From Lutjanus erythropterus (lineage: Eukaryota; Chordata; Actinopteri; Lutjaniformes; Lutjanidae), in contig CM034599.1 in the NCBI GenBank assembly GCA_020091685.1, positions 34,635,920-34,699,919 of the forward strand: a stretch of DNA of 64,000 nucleotides. The letters are read 5' to 3'. Below are positions 27,342 to 39,985 of this stretch, piece after piece; the stretch's first letter is position 1, and each line of letters begins with the position of its first letter. Both the position numbers and the translations under genes were made by a program. The notes beneath the pieces were generated by a model. It searched no databases, was not told where the DNA came from, and saw only the letters and a program-made list of their open reading frames with translations.

Positions 27342-30300
27342 CTACTCTTTCACTATATTGGGTTTGAAGTCATGTCTGACGGCGTCTGTCAGTTCCTCTG
27401 CATACTCAGCATACCGTCCAGTCATCTGCAAAGAAAGGTACAACAAACATGTAGATTAACAGAAGCACAGAAGAAAAGAGTGTTTTGACCACAAAGTGTC
27501 CACATCACAACAAAGCTTCCAAAAATCTTTGCGTGTTAAGCAAATTTGTCCAATATACAAGCATCCAGTCACTGCAGCTCACTCACTCACACAACCTTCT
27601 GAAGTCAGTCAAAACTGGACATACAGGGGGGGCTGCTAACATGCATCCTGTCCAGTTATATTTACCTTAAAACTCCATTTATCACTGATTTGTCTGTTCA
27701 GGTTAAGATCCATTTCTACCACCAGCAGTCCGTCACGCGTCCTGGACAGCCCCGGGGTGCGGCTGCCATCAGGAGCAGCCACATAACTGGATCCATAAAA
27801 GTGTCCAAAGTCGTGGTGAGCTGCAGAAGTCAGGAGAGATCTGTAAGATGCACTGAAATAATTCACCCTGCCAGTTATAACTACTCACTGAACACTGAGT
27901 TCACCATACAAGGTGTGAGAACTAAAATGAAAGAGAAGTTAAGTTTCTATGAAATAAATCTCTTACCTTTTTTCCCATCACCAGATGTGAATTCACTTTT
28001 GAAATGTTCCTGTGTAAAACACAAGAACGCACTTAAAGTCACGCAAGCTCCCAACAGCGATTGATCAATCAGCAGCTGTGTCGACACATCTGGGCAGGGC
28101 CATAGTTACACTACCACAGACGATCAGCTAATGCCACTTTATGTTTACTAGTTTCAGGAAGAATAGGTTGTGGAAATAGCCTGCAGTTTAATCATCAGTG
28201 ATGATAAAATGGTCACTGGCGCCATATTTGTTTGAAATATTTTACCTCGACATTATCTTAAAGGGGAGACTTGCATGTTCATGTCAATTTTTGTAGCTTT
28301 TACCAAAAAAAAAATCTTTTATGACATGTTTGAAAATGATCAGAGAGAGATTTTTCTAACCAAACCAGCTTTAAAAACTGTGTTTATCCAAAGAAACCTT
28401 AGTATGTCTAAAGTTTTGTTGACAACCTGCATTTAAGTGTCACTTGAGTTTCAAGTACATGATTAGGAACAGATCACATGTATAGAGACTGACTTACCGT
28501 CCCAACACGGTTGATTGCACAAGTGAAACAGTGGTTAGCTATCGCTGCATTCCTGGCCTCTACAGGCCACATGGGTTCACTGTAGAGAACAAGTAACATG
28601 CACATATGACAACAACTTCAGTACATCGTGTAATGACTGTAATAGGTCCAGTAACACAGACACTACATCCGAAATCAAGGCTTGTTAGGCAAAGCAGACA
28701 ACTGCCCCGGAGCCCCCAGACCTCCAGGCCCGGGTGGATTACTGAATGGACATACTGGACACAGGCCCAGGAACCCCTGGAGCCACCACAACAGAAGAAT
28801 GACTAGAAAGAAGCACAGAACCACCAAAAAACAAATCTACAAAAAATGCAAATGACTAAAGGAGACACAAAATGACTACTGATTTAGCCAGTTAGCTGGG
28901 TAGAGAGACAGCATTAAAAAAAAGATAGCTAGGAAAGAAGATAGCAAAATGACTACAAAAAGACGCAAAATGTCCCTTCCACCCCAAAAAATGCATAACG
29001 GCCACAAAGATATGCAATACAACCACAAAAAAAAGAAAAAATCACTACAGGGACAAAACAACAAAAAACAAAAATCACAATCACTACAAAATGACTACAG
29101 AAATTTTCAAATGCAAAAAAAGATACACAAAACAACCATAAAAAATGACAAACTACAAACTGACAAAATGACCACAAAAAAGTTAAATGACAACAAACAA
29201 TGCCAAAGGACTACAAAGAGACACAAAAAATGCTTATCGCCTACAAAAGAGACACACACTTAACACAAAAACATGCAAAACAAATACAAAAAATGGCAAA
29301 CAAAAAAATGCATAGCTACAAAGAGACACAATATGACTACAAAAAAATTCAAAACAACTACAAAAAGACATATAACATTGACAAAGAAATGCAAAATGAC
29401 CACTAACATACTGAAAGATTTTTGTGTCTGTCAGTCTGGGTGTCTTGTTTTGGGTGGGGGCCCTTTCTTGTCTGTGGCCAAGGGTCCGCTGAGTTATAAT
29501 CAGTCCATGTCTCCAGACTTGACTGACTGTCAATTAAATTGTAGTAATTTGGTTAACTGTAACCTTTTTAAAGTAGGAATTAAGGAACATGCACTACAAA
29601 AGGACACAGTGCAGAGTGAGGGGAGAGAAAGAGGAGGTTAATAGAAGCCAAAATAATACTTTGTCCATTCTGTCCCTTACCTGAGAGCTCCGACAGTAGC
29701 TGAGGGGTTGAAGATGATCTCAGCTCCGTTCATACTGTACATGAACCAGTTGAGAGGGTGATGTCGCCCGTAGCAGATATTCACAGCTATCTTCCCAAAC
29801 TGTGTCTGGAACACTGTGTGGCCACTGTTGCCTTCCATATAATATGTAGACTGAGTGTAAAATAAACAGAGTGAACACAGCAGTTCATTTCAGACAGCTG
29901 TGGAGGATCAGAAAACAGAAAACACACACGAACCTCATTAAAGTCTCCGATCCTGGGAATGTGGTTCTTCCGGCTCTTTCCCAGCACATTTCCAGAGTTG
30001 GAGATCACCACCGCTGTGTTCCACAGAGTGCTGTGCAGCTCCTCTCGCTCCAGAATCGGAGAAATGACCACCATGTTGTATTTTTTGGCCAGCTAATGAC
30101 AGAATGACAGTGTTACTGGGCTTGTGTTCTGTAGTGAAGCACATCCTTGCAGTGTATCAAACCTGTGCGTTCTCACCTCTTGGCAGAAGCGTGTGGTGTT
30201 TCCCTCCTCAGCAGACTCTGCAAACTCCGTCCATGGTTCTTTCTCGCGGGTGCAGAAAGCAAAGGGCATGGCTGTGGACACCAGGACAACTGGTTAGTCT

Positions 30301-33277
30301 GTTTTACTGGCTGAGATGTTGTGTGTAGCTCAGACTCATTAAAGACTCACTCCAGGTCTCCTGAAAGCAGATGATGTTTACTCCACACATGGCGGCCACC
30401 TCAACCATCTCACCAACCCGGCTGTGCATGGCATTGATCTGTGAAGAGAAGAACCAGACGACTGACACCACTGACTTATAACTTGGTAACACTTTCTATG
30501 ACACACATAATGCATTAAAATATACTTTATAAAGCATTTTGTAATGACTTATATAATATTTTTACACAATCATTTGTAATTGCTGGTCACTCACTGACAT
30601 TCTTTTTTCACACTAACCCCTAACCCTTAAAGAATGGTTAAATGAAAAAGGAATATGATAATAATGTCGGTGACGCCCATATCTATAATGCATTATAAGT
30701 ATGTTTATAATGCACTGTTAATAACAAGGTATACTTCAATTTATAAACACTCATAAATATTCAAAATGCAATGTGTATAGCCTATTTGATTTGACAGTGC
30801 TTTTCTTCCTTCAGTGAGAAACACTAGCATTATAACAATGATTATAATGCATTGTAAAATGATTAAAATGTAATTCAATAACAATCATTATGAGAATTAT
30901 AATGCACTATGATGCTTCAAAAATGTCAGTGAGTGACCAGCATTATTATGATACCTGACCTTATAAACCATTATAAAAATTTTAGTTATAATAACTGTTA
31001 TAAAGCATTTTGAATATTTCTGACTGTTTATACGACTGTTTATTATAAATATAATTGTACAGTTCTATAAACAGATTATAAGCATTTTTAAGTGTTTATA
31101 GTGTATTATAACCGCAACTATAATGCATTATAAAATTATTATAATGTATTACAACTATGAGAATTATAATACACTATGACCCTTGTCAAAAAAGTCAGTA
31201 AGTGACCAGCACTTATGAAGTTTTATGACAATTGAGATGATAAAAGTTATTATAAAATGCTTTATAATGTGTTATGGATTATTGTTATAAATCATTAGGA
31301 ACATTTACAAGCGTTTATAAAGATAATTATACCTTTTATACACAGATTATGAAGTATTATAACTATGTTTAAAATCCATCATAACAGCAATAATAATGCA
31401 TTATAAAATGATTATAATGTATTACAACTCTGACAATTATAATACACTATGACCCTTGTCAAAAAATGTTTGTAAGTGGCCAGCAGTTATTAAGTATTAT
31501 GATACCTGATCTTATAAGTCATTATAAAATGCTTTATGATGTGTTATGATTATTAATGTTGTAAAGCATTATGAATATTTATTAGGGCGTTTAACTATTA
31601 AACAGAGCTATAGGCAGATTATAATGCATCATAAGTATGTTTATAATGCATTATAGACATGCACATTATAGACAGTGTTGTCTGTTAATTCTATCAAATG
31701 TGCAGCATGCTGTTTGTCTCTATCAGACTGACACCACAACAGGTCTGTTTGTTGTAATGTGTGTCTCAGACAGTCCAGACCTGGTCCAGGACGGGGGCAT
31801 CAGTGGGCAGAACAATGCGGTGTTGAATCAATCCCACGCGGATCCCTCTGGGCGGCCTCAGCTGTTCCTGCGCTGCTTCAAACCTGAATCCCTTCAGCTC
31901 AAAGTCACGCTCAGAGGCAGCGTCCACAGCACAGGCAGGGAGGTCCAACTTCCTGTAACAGAGAAGATTCTTTATGAGTGACGTCACGGTGGACACAGGA
32001 CAGGAGAATCATATAGCATTGATTCATTGTAATAACACTGATAACACCTGTGTTTTCTCTACTCTTTCACATCAATATGGCTGCCGTGAAAAAGGTCTAT
32101 TATTAAGACGTTCTGTCGGGTGTTTCTCAGGCCTTTAATGCAGTGAGAGGCGAGAAAACCTTGTCTGTCCTTGACTGTCCACATGCCACAGAGCAGAGAT
32201 CACAGTGTGTGACCAGAGACTACAGTGGACTCTGGCAGCAGAAGGTATGTCTACATATACCACATGATCCTCAGGTCAAGAGTTTGTGTTAGAGATGAAA
32301 CAACTGGTAGATTATATTATATACCATTTAGCCCATCCACAGAAAATTAGTTTAATAATCAATTAACCATCTTTCAAGAGAAATACCAAACATCTGCTGG
32401 TCACAGCCTCTAAAATGTGAAGATTTTCTGCTTTGTCATATTAGTCAGTAAGGTGAATATCATTGGGTCTGGACAGAACAAGCTATTCTAATAGTTAACC
32501 TTGTGCTCTGGGATATTATAAAAGGCATTTCTGTTTTTGTTTTTTGTTTTGTTATGTTTTTTTTTTTATAGACATTTTGACAAAACAAGTGAGTTATTCA
32601 AGAAATTAATCTGCAGATTAAACTGATGAACATAATTGTTAGTTGAAGTTTAGAGCTGCAGTGATTGATGTAATCGATTAGTTGATCAAAATAAAGAACT
32701 ATTTTGATAATCAATGTATTCTTTCAGTCACTTTACAACAAAAATATCCAACATCTGCTGGTTTCACCTTCTCTTTGTCATTTATGATAGCAATTGTAGA
32801 GTCTTTGGTTTTGGACTGCTGGTAACACAAAAGAAGTAACTTGATATAGTGATGATCATTCTTCACAATTTTTTTTGGCATTTTAACCAATTAATTAATT
32901 AATTGTGAAAAATATCTGAAGAATAAAACAATAATGAAAATATTCATTAGTTTGTGTTTTCTTTTTCAGTGCATTAATGAATGAATACCTGGACAGACTT
33001 TTCTTTGGACAGGTTAAAGGTTGTGTGTGTTGTGCACAGCAGCTCTGACAACTGTGACCAAAGTTCACTCAGCACAACAATAATTTACCAGGAACAAATT
33101 GAATATTTAAAAGATAAAGTACAGAGCCGATTCACTCCAGTCCAAACAATTTTATGTCGCGATGACTCACTTTGTTTCCTTCCCGAACAAAATGCGTTTC
33201 ACCTCGGTGAGCTCGGCCTCCGGCAAGTGGGACTCGAGGCACTTCTCCAGGGACTCAAACTCACATGTTGAGGACAT
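27342..33277 (-). CDS. upb1: Beta-ureidopropionase (beta-alanine synthase)
   Basis: Ten exons on the minus strand: 33277-33171, 31952-31781, 30438-30351, 30271-30177, 30092-29934, 29850-29681, 28579-28498, 28009-27967, 27820-27666 and 27425-27342. They sum to 384 residues, the same length as human UPB1. The enzyme is a cytosolic carbon-nitrogen hydrolase that converts N-carbamoyl-beta-alanine or N-carbamoyl-beta-aminoisobutyrate to the beta-amino acid, ammonia and CO2, the last step of uracil and thymine breakdown. The nitrilase-family triad is intact: E120 (in IICFQETW), K196 (in [10 protein letters not shown]) and C233 (in [10 protein letters not shown]). The C-terminus ([12 protein letters not shown] to NIVKE) also matches. 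The exon-2 donor is weak (CAG/GTCTGG) but forced by homology. Two introns are filled with repeats. Confidence 0.97.
28790..29415. repeat. Degenerate ACAAAATGACTACAAAA tandem array in upb1 intron 6
   Basis: Over about 600 bp the words CAAAATGACTACAAA, AAAGACACAAAATG and GACTACAAAGAGACAC recur with a period of roughly 20-30 bases and much drift. The sequence is purine-rich with almost no G runs. It is a minisatellite-like array; long open frames in it reflect composition and are not genes. Confidence 0.7.
30485..31670. repeat. AT-rich TTATAATGCATTATAA array in upb1 intron 2
   Basis: About 1.2 kb dominated by ATAATGCATTATAA, CATTATAAAATGATTATAATG and CAGTGAGTGACCAGCA-like words in both orientations. 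The phrases GTCAGTGAGTGACCAGCA and AACAATGATTATAATGC come back every 200-300 bp, so several diverged units are arranged in tandem. Confidence 0.65.
32030..32096. repeat. Dispersed repeat, copy 3 (fragment)
   Basis: ATAACACCTGTGTTTTCTC followed by CACATCAATATGGCTGCCGTGAAAAAGG matches the 3' halves of 2,975-3,172 and 21,026-21,192. It sits in upb1 intron 1. Confidence 0.55.
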
Positions 33278-34300
33278 TTCTGCAGCTTTTCTTCGAGTTT
33301 GTGGTTTCAGCAGCAGCAGCAGCAGCACAGATCAGTGTCTGCTAAAAGACTGTGTGCACGTTTTATGTGCTACAGTCGTTATATAATCCTGTGCTGTCTG
33401 ACGCAATTCAAGATTTTAGGAAGGAGAGCCAGATTCCAGCGGCTGTTCAGTGAGGTGGGTCATTAACCCTGGTGTGGGTGTGTGGGTGTCCAGCAGTACT
33501 TCTTGACTCCACCTGTGGGTGTCACGAGTGTAGAGACTCCCACATCTTCACAGAAATAAACTTCCGTTCTCCCTACTTTCCACTGAGATAGTCAGTAATG
33601 AAACGAAAGTAAAATGTACTGAGAAAAAAAAAAGTTCCGTGCCGAATGCGCTCAAGCCAGCCGCTCCAACATTTCAAGTGCTCCCGTATTGCAGACTTTA
33701 TGGCAAATTCATTCGTGGAACAACTTGCGGTTTTCAGAATAAAATGTGGGTTATTGAAAGGCAAAAACAGCCGTGTCAGTGTGATCCTGCACTGATTTTA
33801 AATCATTGTGTCACATGATCTAGGGGCTATAGTACTATGACCCTGCACTGATTTGGTCACATGACCTTGAAGCTATTGAGCTAAAATACTAATATTTACA
33901 GTGAAAAATTAATTAAAAATAACAGAAATGTAACATTTTAACACTTCTGTTATTTTTAATTAATTTTTTACTGTAAATATTAGCATTTTAGTTCAATAAC
34001 TTCAAGGTCATGTGACCTAAAGGCCCAAAATCAGCGCAGGACCACAGTACTACACTGGCTGGTTGAGATATACCACTTTTTATTCCATTGTAACATTTCT
34101 GTAACATTTCTGTTATTGGTCCGGGAGGTTGTCTATGAAAAGCTTCATTCATTTAAATTCTCATGATGTGAAAATTATTTGTCTTATTTATATATTTTTG
34201 CAAAATGCTTCTATACAGCCTGGCTATTTTATGATTAAAGTTTTTTGTTTTATTTATTTATTTATTTATTTTACTGAACACAAAATATTCTGTCATTCTG
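33278..34300. other. upb1 5' flank and spacer
   Basis: Upstream of the upb1 ATG is a CAGCAGCAGCAGCAG run (about 33,308-33,323) and presumably the upb1 promoter. The 33.83-34.05 kb part is a large inverted repeat. A (TTTA)n run at about 34,247-34,273 borders the coiled-coil pseudogene. Confidence 0.45.
33855..34017. repeat. Long hairpin-forming inverted repeat
   Basis: The left arm runs GGTCACATGACCTT ... AATTAAAAATAACAGAA and the right arm is its near-perfect complement TTCTGTTATTTTTAATTAATT ... AAGGTCATGTGACC. Arms are about 75 bp with a loop near ATGTAACATTTTAACAC. Weaker complementarity continues outward (CCTGCACTGATTT against AATCAGCGCAGG). The left side also has a direct echo at about 33,783-33,825 (GATCCTGCACTGATTTT, GTCACATGATC). 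Confidence 0.8.
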
Positions 34301-35916
34301 TCATTCTTGGCAAAGAGCTTCCAGCATCTCAAATTCCATCAGACTGTCATGTTGCTCCTTGAGCCACTCCTCAATTTCCTGTTGAACACCATCTCACATC
34401 CTCATTGCTCTTCTCCATTGTGCTGGGTGTCTGCAGGGTGTTATCAGAGTACCTTTTCATATCTTTACTTTCTGTGTAAAGCGCCTTTGCAACTTTGACC
34501 ACCTCAGGTTTGTTGGCCTCTGCTTTACCTTCTTGAGACTTTGAGCACTCTTTGCAGTTCTTAATTTTTTCACAAAGTGTCTCAGCAACTTCAGTGGCCT
34601 CTAGTTTGTCAGATTCTGCCCAGGCCTTTAACTCCATCTCCTCCTCGAGCATTTGAATGAGCTCCTCTATGTCCTGCCAGAGACCATTCTGCTGGTCTTC
34701 CATTTTCATCCTTTTAGCTGAATGGTCCTCAGAGACCCTTTCCAATTCTGCCAATTCTTGGAAAAGAGCTTCCAAGATTTCAAACTCCCTCAGACTGTCT
34801 GTTTCATTCTGGTCCCTTAGGTCATTCTGTTTCTGGAGCAGCTCCTCAATTTCCTGTTGGAGACAATTCTTTTCCCTCCTCTTCTGGCTCTTCTGCATTG
34901 CGTTGAGTGTCTGCAGGTCATTATCATAGCAACTTTTTACATGCTCTGTTTCTTTGCAAAGTGTCTCTGCAACTTCAAAGGCATCATGTTTTTCAGCTTC
35001 TACATGAACCCACAACTCCATCTCCTTCTCAAGCTTTTGACTGAGATACAATATTTCACGGCGGAGACCTTTCTGTTCCTTGTCTTTCTTTTCCAGCTTG
35101 GTGACAAGAGTCTGCCTTTCAGCTGAATGGTCCTCAGAGACTTTTTCCAGCTCTGCCAATTCTTGGCAAAGAGCTTCCAGGATCTCAAAGTCCCTTTGAC
35201 TGTTTCCATTTGGTCCTGTAGGCCACTGCGTTTCTGGAGCAGCTCCACAATTTCCTGTTGAAGAGCATCCTTCTCCTTCTTCTCTCTCCTGTACATGTTA
35301 GTTGCATTATCATAGCAACTCGTTGCCACCTCTGCTTCCTTGCAAAGTGCCTCTGCGACCTTGATTACCTCAAATTTGTCGGCCTCTGCTTGGGCCCTTA
35401 ATTCTCTCTCCTTCTGAAGGATCTGGTTATCAAGCATCTTGGGTGTAAATGAGGGCTCATCTGAGAAGTTGTGTCTGGCCTCAAGTTTCTGAATGAGTTC
35501 ATCTGTGATGTCAACAGCTTCATCTACTTGGGCCTTGGCCCTCAAGTCCCTCTCTACCTGGAGCTGATGGTTGAGCTCTTTAATGTTTTGACAGAGAGCT
35601 TCCTTCTCCTTTCTCTCCAGTGTGAGGTGAGCTGCTGGCCAGGTGCCTCCACAGCTGAGGTGGAGACTACATCCATACTGGCCACCTTGTCTTGGCTCAT
35701 AGAGTTAACTTTCTGAAGCTCTTTCTTCAGTTTGTCAATTTCTTGACTCAGGGCCATTTTCTCCTTCCTCGCTGCTGTGAGCTTCTTTTTGAAGTGCAGT
35801 TTTTTCTTTGCATTCTCCAGCTGGAGGGTGTTGTAGTCAGTGGAAATGTCCCTGTAGTCTTTCTCATACATCTCAAAGAGTTCAGTGGTGTGTTTGTGTC
35901 TCTTCAAGTTGTCCAT
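34301..35916 (-). pseudogene. Intronless coiled-coil protein sequence with three frame breaks
   Basis: One uninterrupted block, minus strand, from ATG at 35,916 (MDNLKRHKHTTELFEMYEKD) to a TGA at 34,301. Reading continuously requires frame changes near 35,615-35,632, 35,190-35,205 and 34,380-34,402. Without them translation ends after 120 residues. The protein is almost wholly heptad-like, rich in E, K, Q and L. Three diverged tandem units of about 385 bp are visible, each with a KVAEALCKE-type motif (near 35,345, 34,965 and 34,580), then LQQEIEELLQK, then EFEILEALFQELAELE. There are no introns, and an A-rich (TAAA)n tail follows at 34,247-34,273, so a processed retrocopy is the simplest reading. 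The parent gene is not recognised. A living gene with sequencing errors is possible, since each frame stays open for hundreds of bases. Confidence 0.6.
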
Positions 35917-38161
35917 TTTATGATATTTTCAGTTCTGCCACTGTAAATGCTTGTCTATGAGAACTATGTTTTGAGTTCTGAGTTCAATTTTAATATAATT
36001 TCACTGGGGACTAAACATCTACAAGATTCCTGCTAATGTTAGGAAACATCACAATCCACCAATGTAAGGAGTTACTGACTTTAAATACAAGTAAAGCCAC
36101 TTCTGAAGAAAGTTCCTCCAGAACCTTTCCACCAAGCCACAATGTCCCACCTGAGAAATTTACATCTAATAATGATGCTTCATTGAGAGACAGCAATTCT
36201 CTGAAATAACAACTCTGAAATATGAAATGTCTGATCCTTCCTGATGGATCAATGCCACTTATATAGTCATGTCCCACATATCATTTAGAGGTTCAGAAAT
36301 AAATACAATACCTCGGCCATACCAGCCCTGATGAAATAGGGAAAAAGGCTCAAATCAGATGTTCCAAAAGATAGTTTATAAAAGAAACTACAGGTCCATA
36401 GAAACCTTGGAAGTGAGAGAATAGTTGTCTAAGTTTCATGTGTGGATAAGGGATAGTTCACTCAAAATGTATAATTATGTAATATCCTCACCTTATAGTC
36501 TGTGGGCCAGTATTGACTGCAAAACCTGTACCTTTTCCGATGCTCATGATCAGCATAAGCAGGGAGGGGATCATGTAATCGCTTCCATTTGTGTCTGTGT
36601 GTGCGTGAGTGCATGTGTGATAACTTGACCTATAGTTAGTCTCAAATGCTGCTGGACTGATCAGCCTGGTTTTTGGTGTACATTCATGACCGTAGACTGA
36701 AGGATCTCTGTGATTCAGAATTTTGAAAGAAACTAACTTTTATGCCTTTATGTTTTTATGGCTGGAGGCATTTGTGAATGCGATATCTTAAGAACACCTT
36801 GAGGGAATTTGATTGACACAAATGTTCACTTGGACTCAAAGGTAAACTGATTCGATTTTGGCAGTCAAAGCTCACAGTAACATCACTAAATACACTTTTG
36901 GCCATAACGCAAGAATTCATTAATTATGACAAAATTACACACAAATATCTAATAGGATAAAATGATGAGGTGTTGACATTTTATAATTATATCCAAAAGG
37001 TCAAAGGTCAACCTCACTGTGATATCATGATGGCAAATATAAACATAGTCTTTAAGTGAAGACAGCATTTTTCTCACTGGAAATTATTAACACATCACAC
37101 ATGTATAGAACTTCTATTTTGCCAAAATAATAACAGTAATAATAATAATACCTTTTATTAAATAACTTCAAAGTTACAGGTCAATATAGTGGTACATTCC
37201 ATATTAAATTCCTTCAAAATCCTCACTACAGACATTATATGAGTGTGGACAGACATGGATGTAAACTGTAACTTGACTGGTTGGTGGAGACAAACAACCG
37301 TCAGGCAGTAGTTCTATTTTTTGACTGCTCTGTTCTCTATGGACATTGACAGCAGACTTCTCACTCCTCTTAACTGGCTGCTAGGAGCCGTACGTGATCA
37401 ACACATGCTTCAGTCTGAAATCTTGTTTCAGCTCAAGACACTGTATGTGGAGGTCATTTTAACGTTGGCCAAACTTTGCAGCTGGTTGCATCTAGCAACT
37501 GTGGTGGCATTGCGGTAGGTGCTTCACCATCTGTTGACTGTCAGGGATCTGCGCTCTACTGAGTGACCTCTTCTAGAAATTCAGAAGCAGAAGTTAAGTG
37601 ACAGTGTGTAAATACCACTGGCTACTGCGTAGTCTCACATCACGTCACTGTTAATAACACAGGGGTTTATCCTTTGCTGGATGGGCCACTTTAAAAAAAA
37701 GGGACATAAACTAAGAGTATACCCAGAGAAACCACTCCACCACTGGAATCAAGTGATTCAAATACTGAGCTTGAAATTACATATCAGTTGAAACAATGCA
37801 ATTTAACAATTTTGCGAAAATGTAACTTTTTTTTCCTGATTTTTGTATCGATCAGATCAGACCTGTAATATCATGTTTTCAGTAACTCTCAAAGCTGTAA
37901 TCTGTCACAGAAATCTTAATCTTCCCAGAAGTGTTGTCACTGATGTTCGTCATTGAGATTTCTGCTGAAGTCTGAAGGTGGCTGTTGCAAAACCTTTGTG
38001 GTCGAAGCAGTTTGATGCAAGTCATCTATACAGCTGATTGAAGCTGTGGATAAAATAAACAAAATGAAACACAACACTTTCTTCCTCTTTTTCTTTCTTT
38101 TTAAGCAGGGGGGTGTTGTTCTACAGAAAAGTGTCTGAATCCATTATGACTCATACAGACA
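35917..38161. other. Intergenic between the coiled-coil pseudogene and the C22orf15 homologue
   Basis: No gene could be supported. It holds a dispersed repeat at about 36,765-37,040; the remainder is unremarkable AT-rich sequence. An 88-codon open frame on the minus strand (36,011-36,277) has no recognisable domain. Confidence 0.45.
36765..37040. repeat. Dispersed repeat with GGTCAAAGGTCAACCTCACTG core
   Basis: Contains TTGAGGGAATTTGATTGACAC, CACTTGGACTCAAAGGT and AAAGGTCAAAGGTCAACCTCA. From memory this word order is characteristic of an abundant teleost repeat. The ends cannot be fixed here. Confidence 0.45.
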
Positions 38162-39939
38162 TTATTTGATTTGGTGTTTCTTGTTATTTGCAGAGATGTT
38201 TTTCCTCCTCTGTGTCCGTCCTCCTCTCCTCTTTCTGTCTTGCTCCTTGTTGGGGTTTGACAGTTTCCTCAGCAGCTCTACAACACAAGAGTTGACAAGT
38301 TTGAGTTATATTTTGCTGCCTTTTTCTTTACATTGGAAACATGTATTTACCAGCAGGGGGCCTCAGAGAGCCATTTCAAGTCAGCTGTGTAGTTCAACAC
38401 TGAGTTACCTGTCAGCTCAGGGTGACTCTGGCTGAAGTTATTCAGGAGAGACACATATTTACGATCTCCAGTATCATCGTCTCCTGAGGGGAAGTAAAGT
38501 CATGAACATTAGTGCGATGTAAAACTGGACAACAAGCTAAGAGTTTGCAGTAAAAGTAGCAATACTAGAGTGTAAAAATACTCTGTTACAAGTTAAAGGA
38601 CTGCATTCAAAATCTTAAGTAAAAGTATGAATAAAAGTATTACTAGCTAAAAGTACTTGAATTTTCAAAAGTAAAATGGCTCATTATGCAGAATAATGTA
38701 TATTATATTATTGGATCATAATTATTGATGCATTGAAGTGTTTATCACTTTATTGCTGAAGTTTGTAAAAGTGGAAATTTCTTTACATGATTTATTAGTA
38801 TATTTAATTTTGTATTATCAATCTGAATTTGCAAAGTAACGAGTAACAAATGTTGTCAAATTAATGTAGTCGAGTAATAGTATAAAGTAGCAGAAAATGT
38901 AAATACTCAAGTAAAGTACAAGTACGCAGTTCCACCAAAATTGTGTACATAGGTTACATTCTGCCACTTTGAATACCTTTATTAGCATCAAATTAACAGT
39001 TTAAATGACTATATCCTCCAAAATCAAGATATAATATTCTTAATAAAACCTTATATATGTATTTATTTATCTACCAGCCACTCAGTTCATTTAAAATCAG
39101 GCTTTTACATTCTTACTTTCCAAAACTATAATTATGATTTTAAATATGATTGTTTTGCCACTCAAACACTGATGTTACAAAATTTTAAAACGCACCACCT
39201 GTTTGTCCTTTAACGTATTATTGACCCAGATATTATCAAATTATCAAATCAAATCATTCAGGTCAGGGATTAACTAGACGATGTAGATGGACTCACGGCA
39301 CACTCTCAGCAGGACGTAGTACTGCCTCTCTGACAGCACACTGCTGGTCAGAGCCAAACTTTGCTGCCTCTCCTCCAGGTTCATCACTCTGCCACCACTG
39401 TCCATCAGGTCCACACACTCTGCAGGAGGAAGGTTATCAAATTTACACAGCATTTAAATATTAAATGTTACTTAAAACCATGGTTTAGGGCCATTTTAGG
39501 CCACTTTATTGACACATGAGCCTTGATGGTAAAAATTTGGGGTTAAATATTTTAATTTATTCAGAAATATGAGTACAGAACAATACTGTTGTGGTGTTTT
39601 CTCTTATATTTCCATGGAATATCTGGTTAAGAATATGGACTCAAATCTTGTATATTATGTATTAAAGATATAATATGCAAGATTTTCCTTAAAAAATGTA
39701 TAGATATAGATATGTTTCATAGACATAATCCTCACTTATGACCCACTAGAAGTGTGTGATGGTGGCTGTATCTGCAGAGACCACCTCTACCTGTATTTCC
39801 TCTCTTTTTTCATTATTTTCTTGTGCTCAGGACACTTTACCAACACTAAACATCTATATTTCACATCCTGGCATCTCTCTTCTGCATTTACAAAGAGCTA
39901 CTGATTCTAAATTTAAGTTTAGGTCCGACTTCAGCACGC

Positions 39940-39985
<46 letters not shown>

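Noticed and set aside
28949..29641. Overlapping open frames of 100-120 codons on both strands in upb1 intron 6
   Set aside because: They come from the low-complexity CAAAATGACTA array, which lacks stops in several frames. The peptides are K/T/Q-rich with no domain.
36011..36277. 88-codon minus-strand frame upstream of the coiled-coil pseudogene
   Set aside because: No domain, splice signals or link to the downstream block were found.
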